A stretch of DNA of 64,000 nt from Vibrio galatheae (GCF_000967545.1 NZ_JXXV01000025.1:124001-188000); one strand, 5' to 3'. Shown: positions 17,328 through 27,780, counted from the first letter of the stretch. The notes: generated from the sequence alone by a model not told the origin. Numbers and translations are program-made.

Positions 17328-17873
17328 CTACTTAAGAAGAGTTGCTTTAGTAATAATGATTGGCTCGACTGGGACATCACGATAACGCCCAACAGAGTGA
17401 GTCGGCTTTTTGCCCATCTGTTGGATGACATCAAAGCCTTGCGTCACTTGACCAAACACCGCATAACCTGGTGGGCGCTGGTCATAATCGAGGAAGTTAT
17501 TATCTGTAAAGTTGATAAAAAATTGGCGTGTCGCTGAGTTTGGATTGTTCGTCCGAGCCATCGCGATGGTCGCCGTATTGTTTTTCAATCCGTTTGACGC
17601 TTCATTCTGAATCGGAGAATAAGTGGCAAGCGGTTTCATCTCTTGGTCGAAACCACCGCCCTGTGCCATAAAGTTAGGAATCACGCGGTGAAACTGCGAG
17701 CCAACATAACTGCCGTCATCGACATACTTTAAAAAGTTAGCAACGGTAATCGGCGCTTTATCTTGGTTTAACTCGATGGTAAAAGCGCCAAGATTGGTTT
17801 CAAACTCTACTTTTGGGCCTGCAAATACAAAACTGCTGACTAAAGCAAGTGAGGCAATCGCCGCTTTCCACAT
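17328..17873 (-). CDS. ppiA: Periplasmic cyclophilin-type peptidyl-prolyl isomerase
   Basis: The product speeds cis-trans isomerisation at proline during folding of exported proteins. It has 181 residues with a signal peptide (MWKAAIASLALVSSFVFA, cleavage before GPKVEF). Cyclophilin core motifs are FHRVIPNFMAQGGGFD, with the catalytic Arg, and MARTNNPNSATRQFFIN. The signal peptide supports PpiA rather than the cytosolic PpiB. The start codon at 17873 shares a base with the yajG stop, which implies coupling with that lipoprotein gene. The 71 bases to ampG hold only a weak GGCTC/GAGCC hairpin, so readthrough into ampG is possible. Confidence 0.9.
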   Translation of the reverse strand: MWKAAIASLALVSSFVFAGPKVEFETNLGAFTIELNQDKAPITVANFLKYVDDGSYVGSQFHRVIPNFMAQGGGFDQEMKPLATYSPIQNEASNGLKNNTATIAMARTNNPNSATRQFFINFTDNNFLDYDQRPPGYAVFGQVTQGFDVIQQMGKKPTHSVGRYRDVPVEPIIITKATLLK

Positions 17874-18442
17874 TAGAAACGCTCCTGCATATAGTTTTGA
17901 AGTTCACGATCGTTGGACACTTCTTGCAGTACTAGGTTGATTACATCGTTAAGCACTTCTTCGATCTCTTCATTTGATGCGCTTAATGCGCCAGTACGCT
18001 TAGCCGTACCAGTGTAGGTCTTAACCAGTTTGCCTTGAGGCGTTTCAGCGGTGATTTGTAACACCACTTTGCCGTCCATCTGGTTTTCCATCACACTGTG
18101 CTTGACAGAAACCAGCGCTTCTTGAACTTCAACTTCAACCGAATTTTCGCTATTAACTGTGCTACGGAAACCTTGTGACTTAAATTGATCCAGCAAAGCG
18201 TTCTCTATTGAGATACGAACATTTTGCTTGGAGTGTATTGGCTCAATGTTCGAACGACCGCTATCAACCAAGGCAACATACTGTGCTGAACGCATATCTT
18301 TGCTGGTAAGCGTAAAAGCGGCATCTTGCACGATATCACTGTTGCTCAATACTGCTTTCGGCATGAAGTTAATTTGCTCTTGCTGTGGTGCGCTACACGC
18401 AGCAAGCAATGCCATTGACGCGACCAGAACCAGTTTTCTCAT
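17873..18442 (-). CDS. yajG: YajG family lipoprotein
   Basis: A 189-residue predicted lipoprotein. The signal peptide MRKLVLVASMALLAAC ends in the lipobox LLAAC with the lipidated Cys at 16; the next residue is Ser, so outer-membrane sorting is expected. The mature part matches the YajG (DUF/PF03923) family in length and in motifs such as VRISIENALLDQFKSQGFR. The function is unknown. Its position next to ampG and close to bolA is the same as in E. coli, though here a cyclophilin gene is inserted between yajG and ampG. Confidence 0.9.
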   Translation of the reverse strand: MRKLVLVASMALLAACSAPQQEQINFMPKAVLSNSDIVQDAAFTLTSKDMRSAQYVALVDSGRSNIEPIHSKQNVRISIENALLDQFKSQGFRSTVNSENSVEVEVQEALVSVKHSVMENQMDGKVVLQITAETPQGKLVKTYTGTAKRTGALSASNEEIEEVLNDVINLVLQEVSNDRELQNYMQERF

Positions 18443-18504
18443 TGTAATTTCCTTTGTTGTTAACTCTGTGAGCCTACTGAAACGTATAGACAGATAATAG
18501 TGAA

Positions 18505-19635
18505 CTATTTAGTCGCTTGTAAAATAACAAATTTCTTATTGGAAGCGACAACATTTACGTTCGGCTTACCAAACAGTCTAGCTAGCTTTCCATCGTAGCC
18601 GAGGTGACGGTTGCCGATAACTAATAATTGCCCACCAACACTAAGAATTTGCTTTGCATCACAGAACATCTGCCAAGCAATGTGATCGGTAATCGCCTGT
18701 TGCTGGTGGAAGGGCGGGTTACACAACACCATATCGAGCGATTTTTCGCTCATACCATCCAAACAGTTATTCGCGATACAGGTGAACTCTCGCTGAGATC
18801 CTAAATTGGTGAGCAGGTTTTGCCGCGCCGATTCCACCGCCATAAAACTCTCATCAACACAAGTAATCTTGAGCTGCGGGTTGAGTTGGCCCATTTTTAC
18901 CGATAGCACACCATTGCCACAACCTAAGTCGAGGACATGTTTGAGTGATGAGTTTTGCGGTAAATGCTCAAGCATAAAGCGTGCGCCCAAATCTAAACTC
19001 TCACCAGAATAGACATTAGGTAGATTATTTAGCTCGATTTGCTGGTTATCGACCTGCCATCGAGTATCAGGTGACACATCAATTACGGTAGGAGTGTCGG
19101 CCTGACAAAACACAAGGCGGTGTTTTTTCCATGCCAGAGAGGTTTTGCTTTCACCCAGGTACTTATCAAACAGTTTCAGTGTTGAACTGTGAATTTCTTT
19201 GGCTTTATTGACGGCAATAATTGGCACTGTTGCGTTTAAAACACGGCGAAGTCGACTCAAAAGCCAAGTTAAATGTCGATTACTTTTAGGCAGTTGGAAT
19301 AGTACCAAATCAATATTACTCGGAACTTCTTCCATGGTCGTCATATAGGTAATCTCTGGGCATTGATTGAGACTTAAGTTCTCTTTTGTCCCTTGATGAG
19401 AGATAAATGAGTCACTCATGAGTGTGACATTGTGCGACTGACTGAACCAACAACTCAAGGCGCCAAAGTGATCATTGATGATAAGAATATTTTGGCCGGG
19501 TGCTAAATTCATTTCCTCGACGTGGTTGATTAGATATTCGTCCCCAGCATCCCATGCTTGAAGCGTTTCTTGGTTTCTTTTGGGATAGCGTAATAGAGAA
19601 AGGGTACGCTCATGTAGCGTAAGCTCGGTTTTCAT
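18505..19635 (-). CDS. rlmG: 23S rRNA (guanine-1835-N2)-methyltransferase
   Basis: The product adds an N2-methyl group to G1835 of 23S rRNA using S-adenosylmethionine. It has 376 residues against 378 in E. coli. The N-terminal half is a degenerate methyltransferase domain with LQAWDAGDEYLINHV and INDHFGALSCWF. The C-terminal half is active, with the SAM-binding HVLDLGCGNGVLSV near residue 238 and the catalytic NPPF motif in VLCNPPFHQQQ near residue 309. The RlmG/RsmC duplicated fold is clear. The N-terminal sequence favours RlmG over RsmC. It is divergent from bolA, with 138 bases between them, and downstream faces yajG in the same direction. Confidence 0.92.
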   Translation of the reverse strand: MKTELTLHERTLSLLRYPKRNQETLQAWDAGDEYLINHVEEMNLAPGQNILIINDHFGALSCWFSQSHNVTLMSDSFISHQGTKENLSLNQCPEITYMTTMEEVPSNIDLVLFQLPKSNRHLTWLLSRLRRVLNATVPIIAVNKAKEIHSSTLKLFDKYLGESKTSLAWKKHRLVFCQADTPTVIDVSPDTRWQVDNQQIELNNLPNVYSGESLDLGARFMLEHLPQNSSLKHVLDLGCGNGVLSVKMGQLNPQLKITCVDESFMAVESARQNLLTNLGSQREFTCIANNCLDGMSEKSLDMVLCNPPFHQQQAITDHIAWQMFCDAKQILSVGGQLLVIGNRHLGYDGKLARLFGKPNVNVVASNKKFVILQATK

Positions 19636-19773
19636 AGTAGCAATGCCAACTGGTCATCAATGGGTAAATTGTCGCAAAAGCTGACGGTAGAGGAAACTAA
19701 AACCTTTAGCTTTATTGGTTAGACGCTTATTATCAAGCATTACACAGTTGTTCATATCTGATGGTGAATACCG

Positions 19774-20082
19774 ATGATACAAGAAATTATAGAAAGTAAG
19801 TTGAGTGAGGCTTTTAATCCAGATCACCTAAGCGTGGTTAATGAAAGCTATATGCACAACGTGCCGGCAGGGTCTGAAAGTCACTTTAAAGTTGTGATTG
19901 TGAGTGAGAAGTTTGCTGGGGCGCGATTGATCGCTCGTCATCGTCAAGTTAACCAAGTGCTTGCGGATGAGTTAGCTAACCACATTCACGCATTATCGAT
20001 GCACACTTACACGGGAGCTGAGTGGCAAGAACAAAACCAGCTCGCCCCAGATAGCCCAATGTGTCTCGGTGGTTCAAAATAA
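19774..20082 (+). CDS. bolA: BolA family transcriptional/Fe-S regulator
   Basis: A 102-residue cytosolic protein of the BolA family (class II KH-like fold). Motifs are [21 protein letters not shown] at the N-terminus, [17 protein letters not shown] and the conserved [12 protein letters not shown] segment with [12 protein letters not shown], the last holding the invariant His. BolA works with monothiol glutaredoxin in Fe-S handling and in E. coli affects morphology and biofilm genes. The neighbourhood (yajG/ampG side) matches E. coli. It ends with a good terminator and is followed by a 434-base non-coding stretch before nqrA. Confidence 0.93.
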   Translation: MIQEIIESKLSEAFNPDHLSVVNESYMHNVPAGSESHFKVVIVSEKFAGARLIARHRQVNQVLADELANHIHALSMHTYTGAEWQEQNQLAPDSPMCLGGSK

Positions 20083-20093
20083 CATACAAAATA

Positions 20094-20116
20094 GGGTAGC
20101 GTTTGCTACCCTTTTT
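20094..20116 (+). terminator. bolA terminator
   Basis: GGGTAGC, loop GTTT, GCTACCC, TTTTT. It begins 12 bases after the bolA stop. Confidence 0.9.
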
Positions 20117-20516
20117 CATTAGTTGCGTAATGTTGACATTAACAAGGTAGAAACAAAATCACGCGATGTTTAGTTTTAAAACAGATTGTTTCACCCTGTG
20201 AATGAATCTAAAAAATAATGAATTTCGCGCAGTTTTACGTTTGTGCGGTGGCTCAAAATTATGACTATTCCTTACGCTTTTGAACCTTATTCGTACAAAA
20301 TATCTCTGTTAATCATAGTATTCATCATGGCGTCTAGTTCCCAAAAGATGATAGACTATCGCACCTGATAAATCTCACTTCTTCCTTGTAGTGAGATTTT
20401 TAATAGGATGTTGCGATTTTGGTGTTTAAAACTTCACCAAAACCGGACACTAGTGTCGTGTCTAAAAGTTACGCAAACAAAGAATCTTTTTCCCGATAAA
20501 AGTAGTGCAAGTGCGT
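20117..20516 (+). promoter_or_regulatory. Non-coding leader/control region of the nqr operon
   Basis: No ORF with a credible ribosome site lies here. The region holds three inverted repeats close to nqrA: ATCTCACT/AGTGAGAT (20372-20379 with 20390-20397, followed by four more T), TTTTGGTG/CACCAAAA (20417-20424 with 20435-20442) and the perfect palindrome GACACTAGTGTC (20446-20457). The first looks like an intrinsic terminator, either of a short upstream RNA or of an attenuated nqr leader. I could not pick a convincing promoter. TTGACA at 20133-20138 has no good -10. Confidence 0.5.
20372..20401 (+). terminator. Terminator-like hairpin 116 bases before nqrA
   Basis: ATCTCACT, ten-base loop, AGTGAGAT, TTTT. 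bolA already ends at 20094-20116, so this stem must serve another transcript or act as an attenuator for nqr. Confidence 0.6.
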
Positions 20517-21857
20517 ATGATTACAATAAAGAAGGGTTTGGACCTTCCTGTAGCAGGAACTCCTACCCAGGTGATTAATGATGGTAAAACCATCAAAAAA
20601 GTCGCCTTGCTTGGCGAAGAGTACGTCGGCATGCGTCCTACTATGCATGTCCGCGTAGGCGATGAAGTAAAGAAAGCTCAAGTTCTTTTTGAAGATAAGA
20701 AGAATCCGGGAGTGAAATTTACTTCACCAGCAGCTGGTAAAGTGATCGAGGTTAACCGTGGCGCTAAGCGTGTACTTCAATCTGTAGTGATTGAAGTCGC
20801 AGGTGAAGAGCAGGTGACATTCGATAAGTTTGAAGCTGAAAAACTAGCAGGTCTTGACCGTGAAACGGTTAAAGCTCAACTGGTTGAATCAGGTCTTTGG
20901 ACTGCTTTACGTACTCGTCCGTTCAGCAAGGTTCCAGCAATCGAATCTTCTACACAGGCTATTTTCGTAACTGCTATGGATACTAATCCACTGGCAGCTC
21001 AGCCTGAGTTGATCATTAATGAACAAAAAGAAGCGTTCGTTGCAGGTTTAGATCTGCTTTCAACTCTGACTGATGGCAAGGTTTACGTATGTAAATCTGG
21101 TACTAGTCTTCCTCGTTCTTCTCAGCCTAATGTTGAAGAACACGTATTTGATGGCCCTCACCCAGCAGGTCTTGCTGGCACTCACATGCATTTCCTTTAC
21201 CCAGTGAATGCTGAAAATGTGGCGTGGAGTATCAACTATCAAGACGTTATTTCGTTCGGTAAGTTGTTCCTAACTGGTGAACTTTATACTGACCGTGTTA
21301 TTTCTCTGGCTGGCCCAGTAGTGAATAACCCTCGACTTGTTCGTACAACTCTTGGTGCTAGCCTTGAGGATGTGACTGACAGCGAGCTTATGCCAGGTGA
21401 AGTTCGTGTGATTTCTGGTTCAGTACTAAGCGGTACACATGCAACTGGTCCTCATGCATACCTAGGTCGTTACCACGTACAGGTTTCTGTATTACGTGAA
21501 GGCCGTGAAAAAGACCTGTTCGGTTGGGCAATGCCTGGCAAGAACAAGTTCTCAATTACTCGCTCATTCCTTGGTCACGTATTCAAAGGTCAGTTGTACA
21601 ATATGACAACGACGACCAATGGTAGTGATCGTTCAATGGTTCCAATTGGCAACTACGAACGCGTAATGCCTCTAGATATGGAACCAACTCTGCTACTTCG
21701 TGATCTGTGTGCAGGTGACACTGACAGCGCTCAAGCGCTTGGTGCACTCGAGCTAGACGAAGAAGATTTAGCATTGTGTACCTTTGTGTGTCCAGGTAAA
21801 TACGAATATGGCGTACTGCTTCGTGAATGCCTAGATACCATCGAGAAGGAAGGGTAA
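20517..21857 (+). CDS. nqrA: Na+-translocating NADH:quinone reductase subunit A
   Basis: The peripheral cytosolic subunit of the Na+-pumping respiratory NADH dehydrogenase. The ATG at 20517 gives 446 residues starting [11 protein letters not shown], which matches the Vibrio protein; an in-frame GTG at 20505 is less likely. The ribosome site is weak. Conserved segments [17 protein letters not shown] near residue 33 and [16 protein letters not shown] are typical. The subunit contributes to quinone binding. It is the first of six nqr genes packed over 5.8 kb. Control probably lies in the hairpin-rich 5' region. Confidence 0.97.
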   Translation: MITIKKGLDLPVAGTPTQVINDGKTIKKVALLGEEYVGMRPTMHVRVGDEVKKAQVLFEDKKNPGVKFTSPAAGKVIEVNRGAKRVLQSVVIEVAGEEQVTFDKFEAEKLAGLDRETVKAQLVESGLWTALRTRPFSKVPAIESSTQAIFVTAMDTNPLAAQPELIINEQKEAFVAGLDLLSTLTDGKVYVCKSGTSLPRSSQPNVEEHVFDGPHPAGLAGTHMHFLYPVNAENVAWSINYQDVISFGKLFLTGELYTDRVISLAGPVVNNPRLVRTTLGASLEDVTDSELMPGEVRVISGSVLSGTHATGPHAYLGRYHVQVSVLREGREKDLFGWAMPGKNKFSITRSFLGHVFKGQLYNMTTTTNGSDRSMVPIGNYERVMPLDMEPTLLLRDLCAGDTDSAQALGALELDEEDLALCTFVCPGKYEYGVLLRECLDTIEKEG

Positions 21858-21863
21858 TTTTTC

Positions 21864-23108
21864 ATGGCTCTTAAAAAGTTTATTGAAGACATCGAGCATC
21901 ACTTTGAGCCTGGTGGAAAGCATGAGAAGTGGTTTGCGCTTTACGAAGCAGCAGCGACTCTGTTCTACACGCCAGGTCTTGTGACAAAGAAAAGCTCGCA
22001 CGTTCGTGATAGCGTTGACCTAAAACGTATCATGATCATGGTTTGGTTCGCGGTATTCCCAGCAATGTTCTGGGGTATGTACAACGCGGGTGGCCAAGCT
22101 ATCGCAGCACTTAACCATATGTATGTGGGTGATCAGCTTGCAGCGGTTGTTGCTGGTAACTGGCACTACTGGCTAACAGAAATGCTTGGCGGCACTTTAG
22201 GCGCTGATGCAGGCGTTGGCAGCAAGATGATCTTAGGTGCAACATACTTCCTACCTATCTACGCGACGGTATTTATCGTTGGTGGTTTCTGGGAAGTACT
22301 GTTCTGTATGGTGCGTAAGCACGAAGTTAACGAAGGCTTCTTTGTTACTTCTATCCTGTTTGCCCTTATTGTTCCGCCAACACTTCCTTTATGGCAAGCA
22401 GCCCTAGGTATTACCTTTGGTGTTGTTGTTGCTAAAGAGATTTTTGGTGGTACCGGTCGTAACTTCCTTAACCCAGCACTAGCTGGCCGTGCTTTCCTAT
22501 TCTTCGCCTACCCAGCGCAGATTTCTGGTGACGTGGTTTGGACTGCGGCGGATGGCTTCTCTGGTGCGACAGCACTTAGCCAATGGGCTCAGGGTGGTAA
22601 CGGTGCGCTGCTGAATACAGTAACAGGTGCTCCAATCACTTGGATGGATGCATTCATTGGTAACATTCCTGGTTCTATTGGTGAAGTTTCAACACTGGCG
22701 CTAATGATTGGCGCAGCAATGATCGTTTACATGCGCATTGCTTCATGGCGCATCATCGCTGGTGTAATGATCGGTATGATCGCAGCGGCGACGCTGTTTA
22801 ACGTCATCGGTTCAGATACTAACCCAATGTTCAACATGCCATGGCACTGGCACCTAGTTCTTGGTGGCTTTGCATTCGGTATGTTCTTTATGGCGACAGA
22901 CCCAGTATCTGCTTCATTTACCAATAAAGGTAAATGGTGGTACGGCGCTCTTATCGGTGTGATGTGTGTCTTGATTCGTGTTGTTAACCCAGCCTACCCA
23001 GAAGGTATGATGCTGGCGATTCTATTCGCGAACCTGTTTGCACCTCTGTTCGACCACGTAGTTATCGAGAAGAACATCAAGCGGAGACAAGCACGCTATG
23101 GCAAGTAA
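21864..23108 (+). CDS. nqrB: Na+-translocating NADH:quinone reductase subunit B
   Basis: An integral membrane subunit with about ten membrane segments that carries covalent FMN and riboflavin and forms the Na+ path. It has 414 residues. The FMN attachment threonine is T236 in FSGATALS, filled by the ApbE flavin transferase encoded downstream. G141 in VGGFWEVLF is the glycine linked to resistance against korormicin/HQNO when changed; here it is the wild-type Gly. The gene starts six bases after nqrA and overlaps nqrC by 11 bases. Confidence 0.98.
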   Translation: MALKKFIEDIEHHFEPGGKHEKWFALYEAAATLFYTPGLVTKKSSHVRDSVDLKRIMIMVWFAVFPAMFWGMYNAGGQAIAALNHMYVGDQLAAVVAGNWHYWLTEMLGGTLGADAGVGSKMILGATYFLPIYATVFIVGGFWEVLFCMVRKHEVNEGFFVTSILFALIVPPTLPLWQAALGITFGVVVAKEIFGGTGRNFLNPALAGRAFLFFAYPAQISGDVVWTAADGFSGATALSQWAQGGNGALLNTVTGAPITWMDAFIGNIPGSIGEVSTLALMIGAAMIVYMRIASWRIIAGVMIGMIAAATLFNVIGSDTNPMFNMPWHWHLVLGGFAFGMFFMATDPVSASFTNKGKWWYGALIGVMCVLIRVVNPAYPEGMMLAILFANLFAPLFDHVVIEKNIKRRQARYGK

Positions 23109-23868
23109 TAACGACAGCATTAAAAAGACGCTGGGTGTTGTTATCGGGTTGAGCCTTGTTTGTTCAATCATCGTATCAACAGCAGCCGTGGGTCTACGCG
23201 ACAAGCAAAAAGCTAACGCTGTACTAGATAAGCAAACTAAGATCGTTGAAGTTGCAGGCATCGAAACTCAAGGCAAAAAAGTTCCTGAGCTATTTGCTGA
23301 GTTTATTGAACCACGCCTAGTTAACTTTGAAACGGGTGAGTTTGTTGATGGCAATGCTGCAACATACGATCAGCGTAAAGCGGCAAAAAATCCAGCTGAG
23401 TCTATCAAGCTTTCTGCAGAAGATGACAAAGCGAAGATCATTCGTCGTGCCAACGTAGGTACCGTTTACCTAGTGAAACAAGACAGTGCAATATCTAAGA
23501 TCATCCTTCCAGTTCATGGTAACGGTCTATGGTCAATGATGTACGCATTTGTTGCGGTTGAAACTGACGGTAACACAGTATCTGGTATCACATACTACGA
23601 ACAAGGTGAGACTCCTGGATTGGGTGGTGAAGTTGAAAACCCAGCTTGGCGTGACCAGTTTGTAGGCAAGAAGTTGTTTGATGAGAACCACAAACCAGCT
23701 ATCAAGGTAGTGAAAGGTGGTGCTCCAGCAGGTTCTGAGCACGGTGTTGATGGCCTATCAGGTGCGACACTAACTAGTAACGGTGTTCAACACACATTTG
23801 ACTTCTGGTTAGGCGATATGGGCTTTGGTCCATTCCTAGCAAAAGTTCGTGACGGAGGTCTGAACTAA
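23098..23868 (+). CDS. nqrC: Na+-translocating NADH:quinone reductase subunit C
   Basis: A subunit with one N-terminal membrane helix (residues 11-33) and a periplasmic FMN domain. It has 256 residues. The second covalent FMN is attached to T224 in [10 protein letters not shown]. Other family motifs are [15 protein letters not shown] and [17 protein letters not shown]. The start lies inside nqrB and the stop shares a base with the nqrD start (TAATG), which supports coupled translation of neighbouring subunits. Confidence 0.97.
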   Translation: MASNNDSIKKTLGVVIGLSLVCSIIVSTAAVGLRDKQKANAVLDKQTKIVEVAGIETQGKKVPELFAEFIEPRLVNFETGEFVDGNAATYDQRKAAKNPAESIKLSAEDDKAKIIRRANVGTVYLVKQDSAISKIILPVHGNGLWSMMYAFVAVETDGNTVSGITYYEQGETPGLGGEVENPAWRDQFVGKKLFDENHKPAIKVVKGGAPAGSEHGVDGLSGATLTSNGVQHTFDFWLGDMGFGPFLAKVRDGGLN

Positions 23869-24500
23869 TGTCTAGTGCACAAAACATTAAAAAGAGCATT
23901 CTAGCGCCAGTATTGGATAACAACCCAATCGCGCTACAGGTTCTTGGTGTTTGTTCTGCTCTTGCAGTAACAACTAAACTAGAAACAGCATTTGTTATGA
24001 CACTAGCGGTAACCTTCGTAACTGCATTGTCTAACTTCTTTGTTTCTCTTATCCGTAACCACATTCCTAACAGTGTGCGTATCATCGTTCAGATGGCCAT
24101 TATCGCATCGCTAGTAATCGTGGTAGACCAAATTTTGAAAGCGTACTTGTACGATATCTCTAAGCAGTTATCGGTTTTCGTTGGTCTTATCATCACCAAC
24201 TGTATCGTAATGGGGCGTGCTGAAGCATTCGCAATGAAGTCTGCGCCAGTGCCATCTCTTATCGATGGTATTGGTAACGGTCTAGGTTACGGTTTCGTTC
24301 TAATTACGGTCGGTTTCTTCCGTGAACTGCTAGGTAGCGGCAAGCTGTTTGGTATGGAAGTGCTTCCTTTACTGAAAGACGGCGGTTGGTATCAGCCAAA
24401 CGGTCTGATGTTATTGGCGCCTTCAGCGTTCTTCCTAATCGGCTTCATGATTTGGGCGATTCGTACCTTTAAGCCTGAACAAGTAGAAGCGAAGGAGTAA
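23868..24500 (+). CDS. nqrD: Na+-translocating NADH:quinone reductase subunit D
   Basis: A 210-residue integral membrane subunit with about six helices, homologous to NqrE and to RnfE. Sequence landmarks are the N-terminal [24 protein letters not shown] and the polar [12 protein letters not shown] segment, which I associate with the family. Together with NqrE it holds the intramembrane iron-sulfur centre, with cysteines such as the one in [13 protein letters not shown]. It begins inside the nqrC stop codon and lies seven bases before nqrE. Confidence 0.96.
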   Translation: MSSAQNIKKSILAPVLDNNPIALQVLGVCSALAVTTKLETAFVMTLAVTFVTALSNFFVSLIRNHIPNSVRIIVQMAIIASLVIVVDQILKAYLYDISKQLSVFVGLIITNCIVMGRAEAFAMKSAPVPSLIDGIGNGLGYGFVLITVGFFRELLGSGKLFGMEVLPLLKDGGWYQPNGLMLLAPSAFFLIGFMIWAIRTFKPEQVEAKE

Positions 24501-24507
24501 GGTCGTC

Positions 24508-25104
24508 ATGGAACATTATATTAGTTTGCTAGTTAAATCGATTTTCATCGAGAACATGGCACTTTCTTTCTTCTTGGGTATGTGTACATTCCTTGCCGTA
24601 TCTAAGAAAGTTAAGACTTCATTTGGTCTAGGTATTGCGGTAACTGTCGTGTTAACCATTGCAGTACCCGTGAACAACCTAGTATATAACCTTGTGCTAA
24701 AACCGGACGCACTGGCTGAAGGTGTGGATTTAAGTTTCCTTAACTTCATTACCTTCATCGGTGTTATTGCAGCATTGGTACAGATCCTAGAAATGATCTT
24801 AGATCGCTTCTTCCCACCTTTGTACAACGCATTGGGCATCTTCCTACCTTTGATCACAGTTAACTGTGCGATCTTCGGTGGTGTATCTTTTATGGTCCAA
24901 CGTGACTACAACTTTGCTGAATCTGTTGTTTACGGCTTCGGTTCTGGTGTGGGTTGGATGCTGGCAATCGTAGCGCTTGCAGGTATCCGTGAGAAAATGA
25001 AGTACTCTGACGTACCTCCAGGTCTACGTGGTCTTGGTATCACGTTTATCACTGCTGGTTTAATGGCGTTAGGCTTTATGTCTTTCTCTGGTGTTCAACT
25101 GTAA
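24508..25104 (+). CDS. nqrE: Na+-translocating NADH:quinone reductase subunit E
   Basis: A 198-residue integral membrane subunit with about six helices in inverted topology to NqrD, sharing the iron-sulfur site. Landmarks are [20 protein letters not shown] at the start, and [19 protein letters not shown] with the conserved Cys. The protein ends FMSFSGVQL. Relatives in the Rnf complex (RnfA) are similar, but the nqr context and the length identify NqrE. The gene is separated from nqrF by 33 bases with a clear AAGGAATAG ribosome site. Confidence 0.96.
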   Translation: MEHYISLLVKSIFIENMALSFFLGMCTFLAVSKKVKTSFGLGIAVTVVLTIAVPVNNLVYNLVLKPDALAEGVDLSFLNFITFIGVIAALVQILEMILDRFFPPLYNALGIFLPLITVNCAIFGGVSFMVQRDYNFAESVVYGFGSGVGWMLAIVALAGIREKMKYSDVPPGLRGLGITFITAGLMALGFMSFSGVQL

Positions 25105-25137
25105 GTCGGGTAAACCGCAACAATTAAGGAATAGTTA

Positions 25138-26361
25138 ATGGATATTATTCTTGGTGTCGTGATGTTTACTCTGATCGTACTGGCGCTAGTTTTAGTGATT
25201 CTTTTCGCTAAGTCTAAGCTGGTACCAACAGGTGACATTACAATTTCTGTGAACGACGACCCTAATCTGGCGATCGTTACACAACCAGGCGGTAAACTAC
25301 TGGGTGCGCTAGCTGGTGCTGGTGTATTCGTATCTTCTGCTTGTGGTGGCGGTGGCTCTTGTGGTCAGTGTCGCGTAAAAATTAAATCAGGTGGTGGCGA
25401 CATTCTACCAACCGAGCTTGACCATATTTCTAAAGGTGAAGCACGTGAAGGTGAGCGTCTAGCGTGTCAGGTTGCAATGAAAACTGACATGGATATCGAG
25501 CTTCCTGAAGAGATCTTTGGTGTTAAGAAGTGGGAATGTTCGGTTATCTCTAACGATAACAAAGCAACATTCATCAAAGAGCTTAAGCTGCAAATTCCAG
25601 ATGGCGAATCAGTACCGTTCCGTGCGGGTGGTTACATCCAGATTGAAGCGCCTGCTCACCACATTAAATACGCTGACTTCGATGTACCACAAGAGTATCG
25701 TGAAGATTGGGACAAGTTTAACCTGTTCCGTTACGAGTCTAAGGTCAACGAAGAGACAATCCGTGCTTACTCGATGGCTAACTACCCAGAGGAAGAAGGC
25801 ATTATTATGCTAAACGTGCGTATCGCTACGCCGCCGCCTAATAATCCTGATGTTCCACCAGGTATCATGTCTTCGTTCATCTGGTCTCTAAAAGAAGGCG
25901 ACAAGTGTACTATTTCTGGTCCATTTGGTGAGTTCTTCGCTAAAGACACTGATAACGAAATGGTATTCGTCGGTGGTGGTGCCGGTATGGCGCCAATGCG
26001 CTCGCACATCTTCGATCAACTTAAGCGTCTGAAGTCTAAGCGTAAGATGTCTTTCTGGTACGGTGCTCGTTCTAAGCGTGAAATGTTCTATGTAGAAGAT
26101 TTCGACGGTCTACAAGCAGAAAACGACAACTTCGTTTGGCACTGTGCATTGTCAGATCCAATGCCAGAAGATAATTGGGATGGCTACACAGGCTTCATCC
26201 ACAACGTACTGTACGAAAACTATCTGAAAGACCATGAAGCGCCTGAAGATTGTGAGTACTACATGTGTGGTCCACCGATGATGAACGCGGCTGTTATCGG
26301 CATGCTGAAAGACCTCGGTGTAGAAGACGAAAACATTCTATTGGATGACTTCGGCGGTTAA
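25138..26361 (+). CDS. nqrF: Na+-translocating NADH:quinone reductase subunit F
   Basis: The NADH-oxidising subunit, with 407 residues. A single N-terminal membrane helix (3-24) is followed by a 2Fe-2S ferredoxin domain with cysteines C69, C75, C78 and C110, then a FAD domain with RAYSMANYP and a NADH domain with [12 protein letters not shown] and CGPPMMN. It passes electrons from NADH through FAD to the cluster and then to the NqrD/E iron centre. It is the last structural subunit gene. A 133-base gap precedes apbE, without an obvious hairpin. Confidence 0.98.
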   Translation: MDIILGVVMFTLIVLALVLVILFAKSKLVPTGDITISVNDDPNLAIVTQPGGKLLGALAGAGVFVSSACGGGGSCGQCRVKIKSGGGDILPTELDHISKGEAREGERLACQVAMKTDMDIELPEEIFGVKKWECSVISNDNKATFIKELKLQIPDGESVPFRAGGYIQIEAPAHHIKYADFDVPQEYREDWDKFNLFRYESKVNEETIRAYSMANYPEEEGIIMLNVRIATPPPNNPDVPPGIMSSFIWSLKEGDKCTISGPFGEFFAKDTDNEMVFVGGGAGMAPMRSHIFDQLKRLKSKRKMSFWYGARSKREMFYVEDFDGLQAENDNFVWHCALSDPMPEDNWDGYTGFIHNVLYENYLKDHEAPEDCEYYMCGPPMMNAAVIGMLKDLGVEDENILLDDFGG

Positions 26362-26494
26362 TCCACCTAAGTATCAGAATGTTATGGCTGACTCACTAGA
26401 GTCAGCCATTGTTTTTTCTAAGAACGGTAATAGTCGATGCGCTCTATTTTAGAAGCATGCGCTATTCTCGTTTAGAAATTAAGGAGTCAAACAA

Positions 26495-27499
26495 GTGAAC
26501 AAGTGGCTTGTTGCATTCGCTTCTCTATTGGTTCTTGCTGGCTGTGAAAAACCAGCTGAGCAAGTACATTTGACGGGCCCTACTATGGGGACCACTTATA
26601 ATATTAAATACATTGTTGCTGATGGCATACCGACACCGGAAGCCCTGCAAACAGAAGTCGATCGTCTGCTAGAAGAAGTAAATGATCAAATGTCGACTTA
26701 TCGTAAAGACTCTGAATTAAGTCGTTTTAACCAGTTGCAATCATCTGAAGCGTTTGAAGTATCCCCACAAACGGTCACTGTGGTGAAAGAAGCGATCCGC
26801 TTGAACGGTCTGACTCAAGGTGCGTTAGATGTCACGGTTGGGCCATTGGTGAACTTGTGGGGCTTCGGCCCGGAAGCTCGCCCAGAAGTTGTTCCTAGCG
26901 ATGAAGAGTTAGCGGCTCGCAAAGCGTTAACCGGTATTGAACACCTTTTCGTAGCAGGCAATACCTTAAGTAAAGATATTCCCAACCTATATGTTGATTT
27001 GTCGACCATCGCAAAAGGCTGGGGGGTAGACGTTGTTGCGGACTATATTCAGTCTCAAGGGGTTGAAAATTATATGGTGGAAGTGGGTGGCGAAATGCGA
27101 CTAAAAGGCTTGAACCGTGAAGGGGTTAAGTGGCGTATCGCAATTGAGAAACCCTCTGCGGATGAGCGCGCGATTCAAGAGATCATCGAGCCTGGCGATA
27201 TGGCGGTAGCGACTTCCGGTGATTACCGTATCTATTTTGAGCGTGATGGCGTACGATACTCGCATATAATTAACCCGCAAACGGGTAAGCCTATCAATCA
27301 CAAAGTAGTCTCTGTGACTGTGTTAGATAAATCGTCTATGACTGCGGATGGATTAGCCACAGGTCTGATGGTGCTTGGTGAGGAGCTAGGAATGCAAGTC
27401 GCCAACGAACACAATATTCCGGCCTTTATGATTGTAAAAACTGAAGATGGCTTTAAAGAGCTGGCATCGGAAGCTTACCAGCCGTTTATGAATCAATAA
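26495..27499 (+). CDS. apbE: FAD:protein FMN transferase ApbE (lipoprotein)
   Basis: The product attaches FMN through a phosphoester bond to threonine in SGAT motifs of NqrB and NqrC. It has 334 residues with a lipoprotein signal MNKWLVAFASLLVLAGC (lipidated C17), so it acts on the periplasmic face. Motifs include TGPTMGTTYNIKY, the DVTVGPLVNLWGFGP segment, VDLSTIAKGWGVD and the metal/FAD site SVTVLDKSSMTADGLATGLMV-like region near residue 275. Its place directly after nqrF and before nqrM fits a maturation module for the complex. Confidence 0.96.
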   Translation: MNKWLVAFASLLVLAGCEKPAEQVHLTGPTMGTTYNIKYIVADGIPTPEALQTEVDRLLEEVNDQMSTYRKDSELSRFNQLQSSEAFEVSPQTVTVVKEAIRLNGLTQGALDVTVGPLVNLWGFGPEARPEVVPSDEELAARKALTGIEHLFVAGNTLSKDIPNLYVDLSTIAKGWGVDVVADYIQSQGVENYMVEVGGEMRLKGLNREGVKWRIAIEKPSADERAIQEIIEPGDMAVATSGDYRIYFERDGVRYSHIINPQTGKPINHKVVSVTVLDKSSMTADGLATGLMVLGEELGMQVANEHNIPAFMIVKTEDGFKELASEAYQPFMNQ

Positions 27500-27516
27500 T
27501 TTAAGAGTCTGTCATT

Positions 27517-27750
27517 ATGAGTACATTTCTAATTACCTTTGGTGTGTTTATGGCTGTGATTGCGGCCATGTCAATCGGCTATATTATCCAGAAGAAAGTC
27601 GTCAAAGGCAGTTGTGGTGGTTTAGGCGCAGTTGGCATTGAAAAAGTATGTAACTGCCCAGAACCGTGTGATGCACGCAAAAAACGTGAAGCTCGTGAAG
27701 CTGCACGTGCTGAAAAACTGGCAGCGTGGGAAAAGGATCGCATCGCGTAA
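27517..27750 (+). CDS. nqrM: Nqr maturation protein NqrM
   Basis: A 77-residue protein with an N-terminal membrane helix (residues 4-24) and four cysteines (C33, C45, C47, C51) in KGSCGGLG and KVCNCPEPC, followed by a highly charged helical tail. NqrM is needed to insert the iron centre between NqrD and NqrE; the cysteines are thought to carry the iron. It lies 17 bases after apbE and is the last gene of the operon, closed by a strong terminator. Confidence 0.94.
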   Translation: MSTFLITFGVFMAVIAAMSIGYIIQKKVVKGSCGGLGAVGIEKVCNCPEPCDARKKREAREAARAEKLAAWEKDRIA

Positions 27751-27780
27751 ACGCAGTTATTGCTTAAATGATTTCAATGA

